From positions 1 to 32,925 of IMG/VR virus record IMGVR_UViG_3300022701_000213: 32,925 nucleotides of DNA; one strand, written 5' to 3'. The position numbers were made by a program, and so were the translations under genes. Shown here piece by piece: positions 15,644-21,339 of the stretch. Below the pieces are notes generated by a model, which made no database searches, was not told the origin of the DNA, and saw nothing but the letters and a program-made list of their open reading frames with translations. The stretch comes from a virus. How positions within the stretch are numbered: position 1 is the stretch's first letter; each line of letters begins with the position of its first letter.

Positions 15644-16570
15644 TTATACGTTCCAAGAGTTACCTGCAACCCAGTAAATAACGTCGTTAGCAACACCACC
15701 CGGAGCAGCTGCGCCAGCTGGAAGTTGGAACCCACGTATTTGAGGGTTTGTACCTGGTCCCGTCATAGGAACAACTTCTGCTTTTTGAGCAAGTGTTGTA
15801 CCCGTAACAGGGAATGTGAATGCTGTATATGATCTTGTGTCTAGGTCTACTGTTATAGTGTTTGTGTTTGCTGCCAAATCAATATCAGTATCAACAACCT
15901 TTACCTCTTTAAGGTTAGCTTCTGTCATACCGTATTCTGGACCAACAAACAATCTTACATAGTCACCTACTGAGTATTCGTGTGTCACAGACAATGTAAT
16001 AACAGCTTGAGCGGCTTGTGTAATATTGGTGATAAATCTTGTTCTTGGATAGACAAGTTTATCGTATTTTACACGGTAGATTGAACCTGCGTTAGCAGAT
16101 ACAACTACTGTTGGACCAAAAGCCAACTCAACACTTGTATTTAGCGTTATATCTCTAATTGTGAAGTCCATACCATTTAACTGTGTTGCGCCAGGAGTTG
16201 TTTGTATTCTAACGATGTCGTTTTCATATAGACCAGCAGTTGCGGCCATTGTTATTTTTGCAGGAGCATCAGCTGTCACGCCTGTTGTTGCAATAGCGGC
16301 AGACAACGGATTATCACCTGTGTTAACCTTGGTAATAGCAGTATTAGCAGCTAAAACATCAGTTGCTAAAGCACCTGTAACAGCGGTTTTTGTATAACGC
16401 ATACCATACGCCATACCTTCTTGCCAGAAAGCTTCTACAACCTGTCCAGCGCCAGCTGCAGCTGTTTGCGTAAGATTAACAATCTTAATAAAGTTCGCAT
16501 CAAAAGGAACTTCAAGTATTTTAGTTTTGCCGTCAGCTGTGTAATAGCCTTGCATTAGTTCATTGTTCAT
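15644..16570 (-). CDS. Head accessory / decoration protein candidate, 308 aa
   Basis: Beta-rich and Ala/Thr/Val-rich throughout. The N-terminus (NNELMQGYYTADGKTKILEV) has no signal peptide. Motifs include ITMAATAGLYENDIVRIQTT, ITLSVTHEYSVGDYVRLFVG and a Gly/Pro-rich C-terminus ending IYWVAGNSWNV. It lies 13 bases after the major capsid gene in the same unit and before the terminator, so it should be made in capsid-like amounts. It could be a decoration protein, a head fibre or a highly expressed tail component. Family not recognised. Ribosome site AAGGAGATAATT. Confidence 0.65.
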   Translation of the reverse strand: MNNELMQGYYTADGKTKILEVPFDANFIKIVNLTQTAAAGAGQVVEAFWQEGMAYGMRYTKTAVTGALATDVLAANTAITKVNTGDNPLSAAIATTGVTADAPAKITMAATAGLYENDIVRIQTTPGATQLNGMDFTIRDITLNTSVELAFGPTVVVSANAGSIYRVKYDKLVYPRTRFITNITQAAQAVITLSVTHEYSVGDYVRLFVGPEYGMTEANLKEVKVVDTDIDLAANTNTITVDLDTRSYTAFTFPVTGTTLAQKAEVVPMTGPGTNPQIRGFQLPAGAAAPGGVANDVIYWVAGNSWNV

Positions 16571-16583
16571 AATTATCTCCTTA

Positions 16584-17528
16584 TTACAGACGTTTTACAC
16601 AACGCATTCTAAGCATATATGACTCGTTAAGAATTTTACATGCTTGAACCCATTTTACAGCCGCGGTATAGTTTTGTCTTAATGGATCAATTGGAGAATT
16701 AACTAAGAACTCACCATTGCCTTCAAGGTTAACTCGTGCAGCTGCTTCTTTACCCATACAGAAGACATTATAAACATTATTTCCACCTGTTGATGGAGTA
16801 ACATCTATAGAACCTTGCGAAGAAGTATGAACTGCAAATCCATTAATAGATCCATGCTCAGAATGCCTTGTTCCCATCATGTTAGGATAGTTGATTTTCT
16901 GAGTGAAACTTGGAAGATTATCTAAATCTGATATTAAGTCAGAGTGACACAATGCAAAGTAAGACTCTCTTACTGGGTTTGTGTTAAATTTGTCTTCGCC
17001 TTCACGACCCATAACACAAGGGAATGCATCGTTTGATCTAAGTGTTTGATATGCTTTAGACCAGTCAGCATCGTCCATATCTGTTGGGTTATCTACAACA
17101 GTACCATTTACACAGTCCTGTATAGAAGCTGTAGCTGCAAGCACATTTCTGATAATTGCATCATCAGTTTCCAACATAAATTGTCCAAGACCTTCTGCAG
17201 CCATATTAAGCACAGGATCTTGGTTAGTTAATACAACCTGCTCATTAAGAGTCGTATACATGCCATACCATTGTGGTTTAGCATCAATAGTAACAGCTGT
17301 TAATAGTTTTGGTGGGGGTGTAGCGCCTGAGCTACCAAGTGGGGTTGTGTCAACATCAAAAGGTACACGTCTTCTAAATCTTAATGTTCCGCCTTTATTT
17401 TTACCCAGCGTCTTTTGTTCGAGAGGTAATCCGTGAATAAGATTTCTTGTTCTAGCAAGAAGCAACTTACCTGCGTATTCTTGTTCGACTGCTGGAGGTA
17501 AAATACTTGTGGTAGTTATACCAGCCAT
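16584..17528 (-). CDS. Major capsid protein, N4-gp56 type, 314 aa
   Basis: Residues ~15-55 (AGKLLLARTRNLIHGLPLEQ, then KTLGKNKGGTLRFRRRVPFD) match the N-terminal arm of the N4-gp56 family of HK97-fold capsid proteins: a helix, then KxxGxTLxFRR. Further typical parts are AKPQWYGMYTTLNEQVVLT, LETDDAIIRNVLA and the C-terminal AVKWVQACKILNESYMLRMR. It follows the scaffold gene and a 186-base leader with GC-rich repeats. It should be the most abundant virion protein. Ribosome site AAGGAG. The family identity is from motif memory but the context (portal, scaffold, accessory) supports it strongly. Confidence 0.88.
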   Translation of the reverse strand: MAGITTTSILPPAVEQEYAGKLLLARTRNLIHGLPLEQKTLGKNKGGTLRFRRRVPFDVDTTPLGSSGATPPPKLLTAVTIDAKPQWYGMYTTLNEQVVLTNQDPVLNMAAEGLGQFMLETDDAIIRNVLAATASIQDCVNGTVVDNPTDMDDADWSKAYQTLRSNDAFPCVMGREGEDKFNTNPVRESYFALCHSDLISDLDNLPSFTQKINYPNMMGTRHSEHGSINGFAVHTSSQGSIDVTPSTGGNNVYNVFCMGKEAAARVNLEGNGEFLVNSPIDPLRQNYTAAVKWVQACKILNESYMLRMRCVKRL

Positions 17529-17582
17529 GATTTACTCCTTAATCTTCAAAATTAATTAATTATGATCGGCAAATACACATAT

Positions 17583-17655
17583 GCCTAGGATGACAAGTCC
17601 TTATGGCCTAGGTCGGCGAAACCCTATACAGCCTAGGAGGGCGAGTCCCTGTACA
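17583..17655 (-). repeat. Three GC-rich ~25-nt tandem repeats in the capsid gene leader
   Basis: Units at 17583-17605, 17606-17630 and 17631-17655 each begin GCCTAGG and share a consensus GCCTAGG-NGGCGA-NTCCCT-NTACA; a partial fourth starts at 17656 (GCCCAAGAG). Each unit contains the palindrome CCTAGG. The block is far richer in G+C than its surroundings and lies between the scaffold stop and the capsid start. On the minus strand it would form most of the 5' leader of the capsid message. It may be an RNA stability or processing element, or a protein-binding array. Confidence 0.8.
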
Positions 17656-17714
17656 GCCCAAGAGCAGCCTTACTCAATGTCATTTACAAATATATGATAT
17701 AAAAATTTTTACTA

Positions 17715-18470
17715 CTAATAATTGTTAATAGCGTCGTCCATTTGCCTTCTTAAATAGGCTCTACGTTCTGGCGTCATATGACCATTAGCATCTAAGCCAA
17801 TATTAGAGACAGAAGACGTCCCTTTAAGAGTAGCTGCCGAACGCGGAACTTGTTTTTGTGGCATAGATTGCGGCATTGACTGCTTTATAGTCTGCTTTGT
17901 GTTATCTCCAAGAAACTTCTTTATAAGCCTATAAGTAGCTTTTCCACGATTATATAATGGGTCATTGCCTCTAACAGTAGACGATAGTTCAGGATATTCC
18001 TTTAATAATTTTTCAACATTTTTAGATGTAACAACATTATTAAAATCGTTAAATTCAGATGTAAGCTTAAGCTCTGCAGTAACCTCTTCGTTATGAGCCT
18101 TCCATTGCTGAACTTCACGCTTAAGTTCTTCAACACTTTTATTTACTTTACCAAGATGCTTACCTTCGACATAGTCATCATCAGACAACCCAAGAGGATT
18201 TGGAGCTTGCTGAGGCTGTTGTTTTTGTTGTTGTTGAGCCTGTATATATTGCATTAATTGGTCGCGCTCATATTCTGCTCTAATAGCGCGCTCTCGCTCA
18301 AGTTCTTGTTGCTCCCTAAGCTGACGAAAATTAACTTGATCTTGGTTTGGCGTCTCAGGCTGCTCAATAGGCGCCTGCTCTGGTTGCTGTTCTGCAGGCG
18401 GAGCAACGTCAGACTGTACCTGTGTTTCTTCGGTAACCTCAACCTCATTTACATTAGCTTCTTCTATCAT
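17715..18470 (-). CDS. Scaffolding protein, 251 aa
   Basis: The N-terminal ~50 residues are acidic and Pro/Glu/Gln-rich. A coiled coil follows (~50-85, LREQQELERERAIRAEYERD), then polyglutamine (QQQQKQQPQQ), a second helical region (~110-190) and a basic C-terminus. Acid N-terminus, coiled coils and no conserved enzyme motif, immediately upstream of the major capsid gene, are the classical picture of a phage scaffold. Two-base gap to the upstream gene; ribosome site GAGGAG. There is no protease domain, so scaffold removal may be by exit rather than cleavage. Confidence 0.82.
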   Translation of the reverse strand: MIEEANVNEVEVTEETQVQSDVAPPAEQQPEQAPIEQPETPNQDQVNFRQLREQQELERERAIRAEYERDQLMQYIQAQQQQKQQPQQAPNPLGLSDDDYVEGKHLGKVNKSVEELKREVQQWKAHNEEVTAELKLTSEFNDFNNVVTSKNVEKLLKEYPELSSTVRGNDPLYNRGKATYRLIKKFLGDNTKQTIKQSMPQSMPQKQVPRSAATLKGTSSVSNIGLDANGHMTPERRAYLRRQMDDAINNY

Positions 18471-18472
18471 TA

Positions 18473-19009
18473 TTAACTCCTCGCAATCATGATTTTATTA
18501 TTTTTTTTAGCTATTTTAATATCTTCTAAATATTTTCTTTTGGCAAAAGCAAGATTTGTATATTTTTCAAGGTTATCATATAAAAACTTTTCGTTATCTG
18601 TAAGCTGCAATACGTTTAATCGTAGGTGTTTTGATGTCTCTACGCCAGGAACAACCCACATAAACTCTATATTTTCATCGTCGGCGTGATATTTATAAGC
18701 AGCCTGATCATGGAAAGGATGTGGGCAGGTGCGACGAGCAGCAAAGATGCGCTTTGTAACGCCCTGTAATATTCGATCATGCACAAACAAGACTTCTACA
18801 AAAAAGTCTCCATCAAAATGCTTCTTACCATTTTCAACACACTTAATAACCTCATCTACAAAATCTTTTAGTTCTTCACGAGCTTGATCTCTGGCGGTAT
18901 GTGTTTGATCAGCTAAATCTTTATGCTTCTCCGCAAGTTCAACACCAAAATTAGGTTCATCTTTATCCCTTAACTCGGTGTATCTGATCCAACCTTTATG
19001 AACTTCCAT
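18473..19009 (-). CDS. Conserved head-operon protein of unknown function, 178 aa
   Basis: This is the first gene of the head operon, directly upstream of the scaffold. The N-terminal half is helical (LAEKHKDLADQTHTARDQAR). The core has FFVEVLFVHDRILQGVTKRI, then AARRTCPHPFHDQAAYKYH and FMWVVPGVETSKHLR. Similar proteins with a C-P-x-P-x-x-D-x-x-x-Y core are, as I recall, common just before capsid genes in podo- and N4-gp56-type phages, with no assigned role. Ribosome site GGGAG. It is divergent from the small-protein operon at 19076, sharing a 66-base spacer. Confidence 0.65.
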   Translation of the reverse strand: MEVHKGWIRYTELRDKDEPNFGVELAEKHKDLADQTHTARDQAREELKDFVDEVIKCVENGKKHFDGDFFVEVLFVHDRILQGVTKRIFAARRTCPHPFHDQAAYKYHADDENIEFMWVVPGVETSKHLRLNVLQLTDNEKFLYDNLEKYTNLAFAKRKYLEDIKIAKKNNKIMIARS

Positions 19010-19075
19010 ATTTTATACTCCCATATATGATATAATAATGATGGTTAATAACACTTTAAATGGAAAGGAATTTTT
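19010..19075. promoter_or_regulatory. Divergent promoter spacer, head operon / small-protein gene
   Basis: These 66 bases separate divergent starts at 19009 (minus) and 19076 (plus). A perfect TATAAT is present at 19031-19036 on the plus strand; -35 matches are weak on both strands. There is no TGACAC operator here, so head genes and the 19076 gene seem to be controlled differently from the operator-linked genes. Confidence 0.45.
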
Positions 19076-19351
19076 ATGGAAATTCTTAAACCGGTTATCG
19101 CGATCTCCATGTTATTAAGCTCACCAATTATTGCTAGACAAAACCAACAAAAAATAGAGATACACAATGCAGCAGAAGCCGTCGATGACATCATAGAAAT
19201 CATCGAAGAAATACAATATGAACAAGAAGAACCTAATACAACATTTGGAGAACGAGCAAAATGTTTACCATCAACAAAGAAAATACTTAAAAAAGTAGTA
19301 AAAATAACAGCAATGATCGCAGTATTAATAGCTGGCATATTCAAAAAATAA
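19076..19351 (+). CDS. Small exported or membrane protein, 91 aa
   Basis: The N-terminal segment EILKPVIAISMLLSSPIIAR resembles a signal peptide with possible cleavage near residue 20. A charged acidic region (~28-55) and a C-terminal hydrophobic helix (VKITAMIAVLIAGIFKK) follow. With two hydrophobic ends it could be a two-helix membrane protein, such as a holin or a superinfection factor. Ribosome site AAAGGAATTTTT. It is followed at once by its own terminator, so it is a single-gene unit. The opposite-strand ORF here is a shadow. Confidence 0.6.
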   Translation: MEILKPVIAISMLLSSPIIARQNQQKIEIHNAAEAVDDIIEIIEEIQYEQEEPNTTFGERAKCLPSTKKILKKVVKITAMIAVLIAGIFKK

Positions 19352-19353
19352 CC

Positions 19354-19378
19354 AGGGGGCCTAGCGCCCTCTTTTTTT
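19354..19378 (+). terminator. Terminator after 19076-19351
   Basis: AGGGGGC (19354-19360) pairs with GCGCCCT (19364-19370) with one G-G mismatch around a CTA loop, followed by C and seven T. It separates the 91-aa gene from the operator-controlled operon beginning at 19385. Confidence 0.8.
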
Positions 19379-19384
19379 AACTAA

Positions 19385-19413
19385 TTGACACACTTTTAAT
19401 TATGTGTCATACT
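19385..19413 (+). promoter_or_regulatory. Promoter with embedded TGACAC operator (site 1)
   Basis: TTGACA (19385-19390), a 17-base spacer and CATACT (19408-19413) form a good sigma70 promoter. The 24-bp operator TGACAC-N12-GTGTCA (19386-19409) overlaps the -35 and abuts the -10. Its arms extend to 7 bp (TGACACA/TGTGTCA). It drives the small-protein operon 19468-20954, which ends with the tandem RHH gene. Confidence 0.85.
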
Positions 19414-19467
19414 ATATATGAATATATAAGTTAAATTTTGGTAACCAGGTATATTTTTTGGGGAAAC

Positions 19468-19719
19468 ATGAAAAAATTAATACCATTTCTATTTGTTTTA
19501 TCAATTGGTGCGATGGAAAGGTCACCAGAGTGGACTGATGACGACTTTACAAGAATGCGAGATGCCTACAAGAAGCAAAGAGAAGAAGACCTAAAAGAGG
19601 TGGTGCGCATAACGAGTGAAGTAGAACGTGAATACGATAAACGACTCAGAGCAATACGCGTCTTAAAAAACATATCTAAATCAATAAACGAGAGAAAAGA
19701 AGCCGAAAGTAACGATTGA
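19468..19719 (+). CDS. Small secreted/periplasmic helical protein, 83 aa
   Basis: The start MKKLIPFLFVLSIGAMERSP (19468) gives a typical signal peptide ending near residue 15. I prefer it to the ORF start ten codons upstream, which lacks a ribosome site, whereas GGGGAAAC lies just before this ATG. The mature part is highly charged and helical (a probable coiled coil, ~25-80). This is the first gene of the operator-controlled plus operon. Signal peptides of the form MKKLI...AME are frequent in some intracellular bacterial lineages, a weak hint about the host. Function unknown. Confidence 0.6.
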   Translation: MKKLIPFLFVLSIGAMERSPEWTDDDFTRMRDAYKKQREEDLKEVVRITSEVEREYDKRLRAIRVLKNISKSINERKEAESND

Positions 19720-19721
19720 AC

Positions 19722-19868
19722 ATGGGAGCGTTAATATTTTTATTTATACTTTACCTTATTTTTAGACGAAAAAGAGTTTACCACTGTTGTTGCGAATGCA
19801 ATACAGAAAATAAAGTATGTAAACAAACTATAAAAGACAAATTGTACGATGATTGCAATAAAATATAA
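19722..19868 (+). CDS. Cysteine-rich mini membrane protein, 48 aa
   Basis: A short ORF starting at ATG 19722, two bases after the upstream stop. It is MGALIFLFILYLIFRRKR, that is one short hydrophobic helix and a basic stop-transfer signal, then a cytoplasmic tail with six cysteines (CHCCCEC-like cluster at residues 22-26, plus 33 and 45). The cluster suggests metal binding or disulphides. It sits in frame order within the operon, between the secreted 83-aa protein and the 114-aa gene. No homologue recognised; the tight spacing supports expression, but its small size leaves doubt. Confidence 0.5.
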   Translation: MGALIFLFILYLIFRRKRVYHCCCECNTENKVCKQTIKDKLYDDCNKI

Positions 19869-19879
19869 GAAAGGAACCA

Positions 19880-20224
19880 ATGCAAAATAAAATAAGCCTT
19901 AAAGAATTTAGAAAGAAAGACAAAGAACTTCTTATCTCCTCCAAAAAGATAGATAAGGAAAACGATATCTATGAAGCAACGTTTATCTTTGACAAAAAAG
20001 CCGAGGTCAAACTAAGCAATATACCAGGACAATGGGTAAAAGAAGACGGCAAAGCATATGATCCAAAGAAAGATAAATTAAGCGAAGAAGACCAAGCAAA
20101 CCTGGTAAATAGGCGCATAGACTCATTATTAGCGCAACTACAACAAACCATATTTACTATTGAATTCTATGGTGGATCAATTGAGGGGTTTGTAAGTAAA
20201 AAGGAAGAAGATGGCAAAAAGTAA
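19880..20224 (+). CDS. Unknown soluble protein, 114 aa
   Basis: A charged protein with no membrane segment: MQNKISLKEFRKKDKELLIS, then beta-type IYEATFIFDKKAEVKLSNIP and a helical LVNRRIDSLLAQLQQTIF. Ribosome site AAAGGAACC. It overlaps the next gene by 14 bases, which implies translational coupling. It is in the operator-controlled operon and so probably early. The family is not recognised; possible roles include host take-over or anti-defence, neither shown by the sequence. Confidence 0.6.
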   Translation: MQNKISLKEFRKKDKELLISSKKIDKENDIYEATFIFDKKAEVKLSNIPGQWVKEDGKAYDPKKDKLSEEDQANLVNRRIDSLLAQLQQTIFTIEFYGGSIEGFVSKKEEDGKK

Positions 20225-20528
20225 ATATAAAGGCATACTCGACAGAATAATAAGTAAAGCTGTTATAATGACAAGCCTTACAGACGCCAACAAGAATCTT
20301 GATGTAGGAACAAAACTAATACAAAAAGCAACCTGTTTAGCCATATTAGAACCAGCGTTTAAATATATGGAAAAAAGCAAAGACGAAAACCTACAAAAAG
20401 TGGCTATTGAATACAAGCAAGCCATACAGATCCTAAAAGATGAGGGCGTTATAGAAACCGTAAACAATATAGAAGACTTACTGGATGGACAAAATAATGA
20501 AAATAGTGATGACAAAGCTCAAGGATAA
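20211..20528 (+). CDS. Unknown helical protein, 105 aa
   Basis: Mostly alpha-helical: GILDRIISKAVIMTSLTDAN, then KLIQKATCLAILEPAFKYME and an acidic C-terminal tail (DDKAQG). It overlaps both neighbours, by 14 bases upstream and 32 downstream, giving a chain of coupled genes. It has no recognised domain, signal peptide or membrane segment. Its size and charge would fit a small adaptor or inhibitor, but that is not evidence of function. Confidence 0.6.
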   Translation: MAKSKYKGILDRIISKAVIMTSLTDANKNLDVGTKLIQKATCLAILEPAFKYMEKSKDENLQKVAIEYKQAIQILKDEGVIETVNNIEDLLDGQNNENSDDKAQG

Positions 20529-20664
20529 GTACGAAGAACAGTTTAGGTATATCTTAAAAGCTAAAAGCGTTAAAACTGAATGGCAGCATATACCAAAAGA
20601 CTATGAAATCATGCTTGAAGGACTTGAACTGCTTTATAATAAATACAAAAAAGCAGGTGATTAA
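20497..20664 (+). CDS. Unknown mini protein, 55 aa
   Basis: ATG at 20497 opens a 55-codon frame inside the end of the previous gene, and its TAA shares a base with the ATG of the RHH gene (TAATG at 20662-20666). The protein is helical and charged: MKIVMTKLKDKYEEQFRYIL, then KTEWQHIPKDYEIMLEGLEL. This double coupling makes it a likely real gene. Function unknown; a partner of the RHH protein is possible given the direct coupling. An internal start at residue 5 is also possible. Confidence 0.6.
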   Translation: MKIVMTKLKDKYEEQFRYILKAKSVKTEWQHIPKDYEIMLEGLELLYNKYKKAGD

Positions 20665-20954
20665 TGAAAGTAAAAAGATCTATTAGCTTTACAGATAGAA
20701 GTATTAACCTTCTTAATAAAATACAGAATAAATTAGACGACATGAATACATCAATTATCTTTGAAGCTGCTATAAACAAATTCTACGCCATTGGCAAAGT
20801 AGATACTCCAGAAACAGAGAACGACTCTGATGAAAAAAGAATTACTATATACTTAGACGAAGCAACCAACGCTAAACTAAATGAACTCGCATTTATATAT
20901 AAAATGTCATACAAGGACATATCAAACTTGATCATAGAAAAGATATATGGATAA
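20664..20954 (+). CDS. Tandem ribbon-helix-helix regulator candidate, 96 aa
   Basis: It contains two consecutive RHH-like halves. Residues 2-41 read KVKRSISFTDRSINLLNKIQ, then an ITSxxxEAAINKF-like second helix (STIIFEAA region). Residues 57-96 read EKRITIYLDEATNAKLNELA, then MSYKDISNLIIEKIYG. Each half has the short beta-strand with alternating polar residues and two helices of MetJ/Arc-type dimers. A single chain with two halves could act as an intramolecular dimer. It is last in the operon controlled by operator site 1, so it may regulate its own transcription. Start coupled by TAATG. Confidence 0.65.
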   Translation: MKVKRSISFTDRSINLLNKIQNKLDDMNTSIIFEAAINKFYAIGKVDTPETENDSDEKRITIYLDEATNAKLNELAFIYKMSYKDISNLIIEKIYG

Positions 20955-20955
20955 A

Positions 20956-20974
20956 GGAGGGGTATTACCCCTCC
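20956..20974. terminator. Hairpin between convergent operons
   Basis: GGAGGGG and CCCCTCC (7 bp, TATTA loop) lie directly after the RHH stop codon. On the minus strand it is followed by TTTAT, and on the plus strand there is no T-tract. It probably ends the portal-region minus transcript and may stabilise or stop the plus operon. Confidence 0.65.
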
Positions 20975-20988
20975 CCAAGAAAAGAGTA

Positions 20989-21084
20989 CTACTTACTTCG
21001 ATTACGTTTCTCTTTTTTTCTTTTACCAAACACACGTTCAAATATGCGCTTGGCTATCCCTTTAGGGCGTATAGCAACAGGCAT
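20989..21084 (-). CDS. Tiny basic peptide, 31 aa
   Basis: Its ATG (21084) shares a base with the stop of the upstream gene (TAATG), a sign of translational coupling. The product is strongly basic: MPVAIRPKGIAKRIFERVFG followed by a Lys/Arg-rich tail. It may bind DNA or RNA, or be an amphipathic membrane-active peptide. It lies after the portal and 57-aa genes and before the hairpin at 20956-20974. Too short for homology; the coupling is the main support. Confidence 0.45.
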   Translation of the reverse strand: MPVAIRPKGIAKRIFERVFGKRKKEKRNRSK

Positions 21085-21257
21085 TATTTGCCCTTTTTGC
21101 CTACTTTACCAGCCATTGGAACAACAGCCGAGTAAAACTTTGTAGGCATCTTGTGGCCGGAACCCTTTGACATGTTCCAAAGAGCCATCAAGTCTTTTTT
21201 TGATCCTTCATAGCCAGCAAATGGCTCATAGTACGAAGAATTGTACTTCTTTTTCAT
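21084..21257 (-). CDS. Small basic protein after the portal gene, 57 aa
   Basis: The start MKKKYNSSYYEPFAGYEGSK (21257) has AGGAG eight bases upstream and is preferred to the frame extending to 21293. It continues DLMALWNMSKGSGHKMPTKF and ends GKVGKKGK. Aromatic and glycine residues near the N-terminus and a basic end suggest a minor virion or DNA-associated protein. It follows the portal gene by 82 bases and is coupled to the tiny basic peptide. Family not recognised. Confidence 0.55.
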   Translation of the reverse strand: MKKKYNSSYYEPFAGYEGSKKDLMALWNMSKGSGHKMPTKFYSAVVPMAGKVGKKGK

Positions 21258-21339
21258 AATATAACTCCTATGGTTATTAACGTTAAAACACAAATATCAA
21301 CGGGGCACCACAGGGGCACCCCCATGAAAGGAGAAGCTA

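Noticed and set aside
17583-17655. CRISPR-like array
   Set aside because: The ~25-nt repeats are directly adjacent with no spacers, differ from one another, and there are no cas genes.
19045-19344. 99-aa minus-strand ORF
   Set aside because: Shadow of the plus-strand gene at 19076-19351, which has a ribosome site and is followed by a terminator.
20177-20515. 112-aa minus-strand ORF
   Set aside because: Hydrophobic shadow of the coupled plus-strand genes, with no ribosome site.
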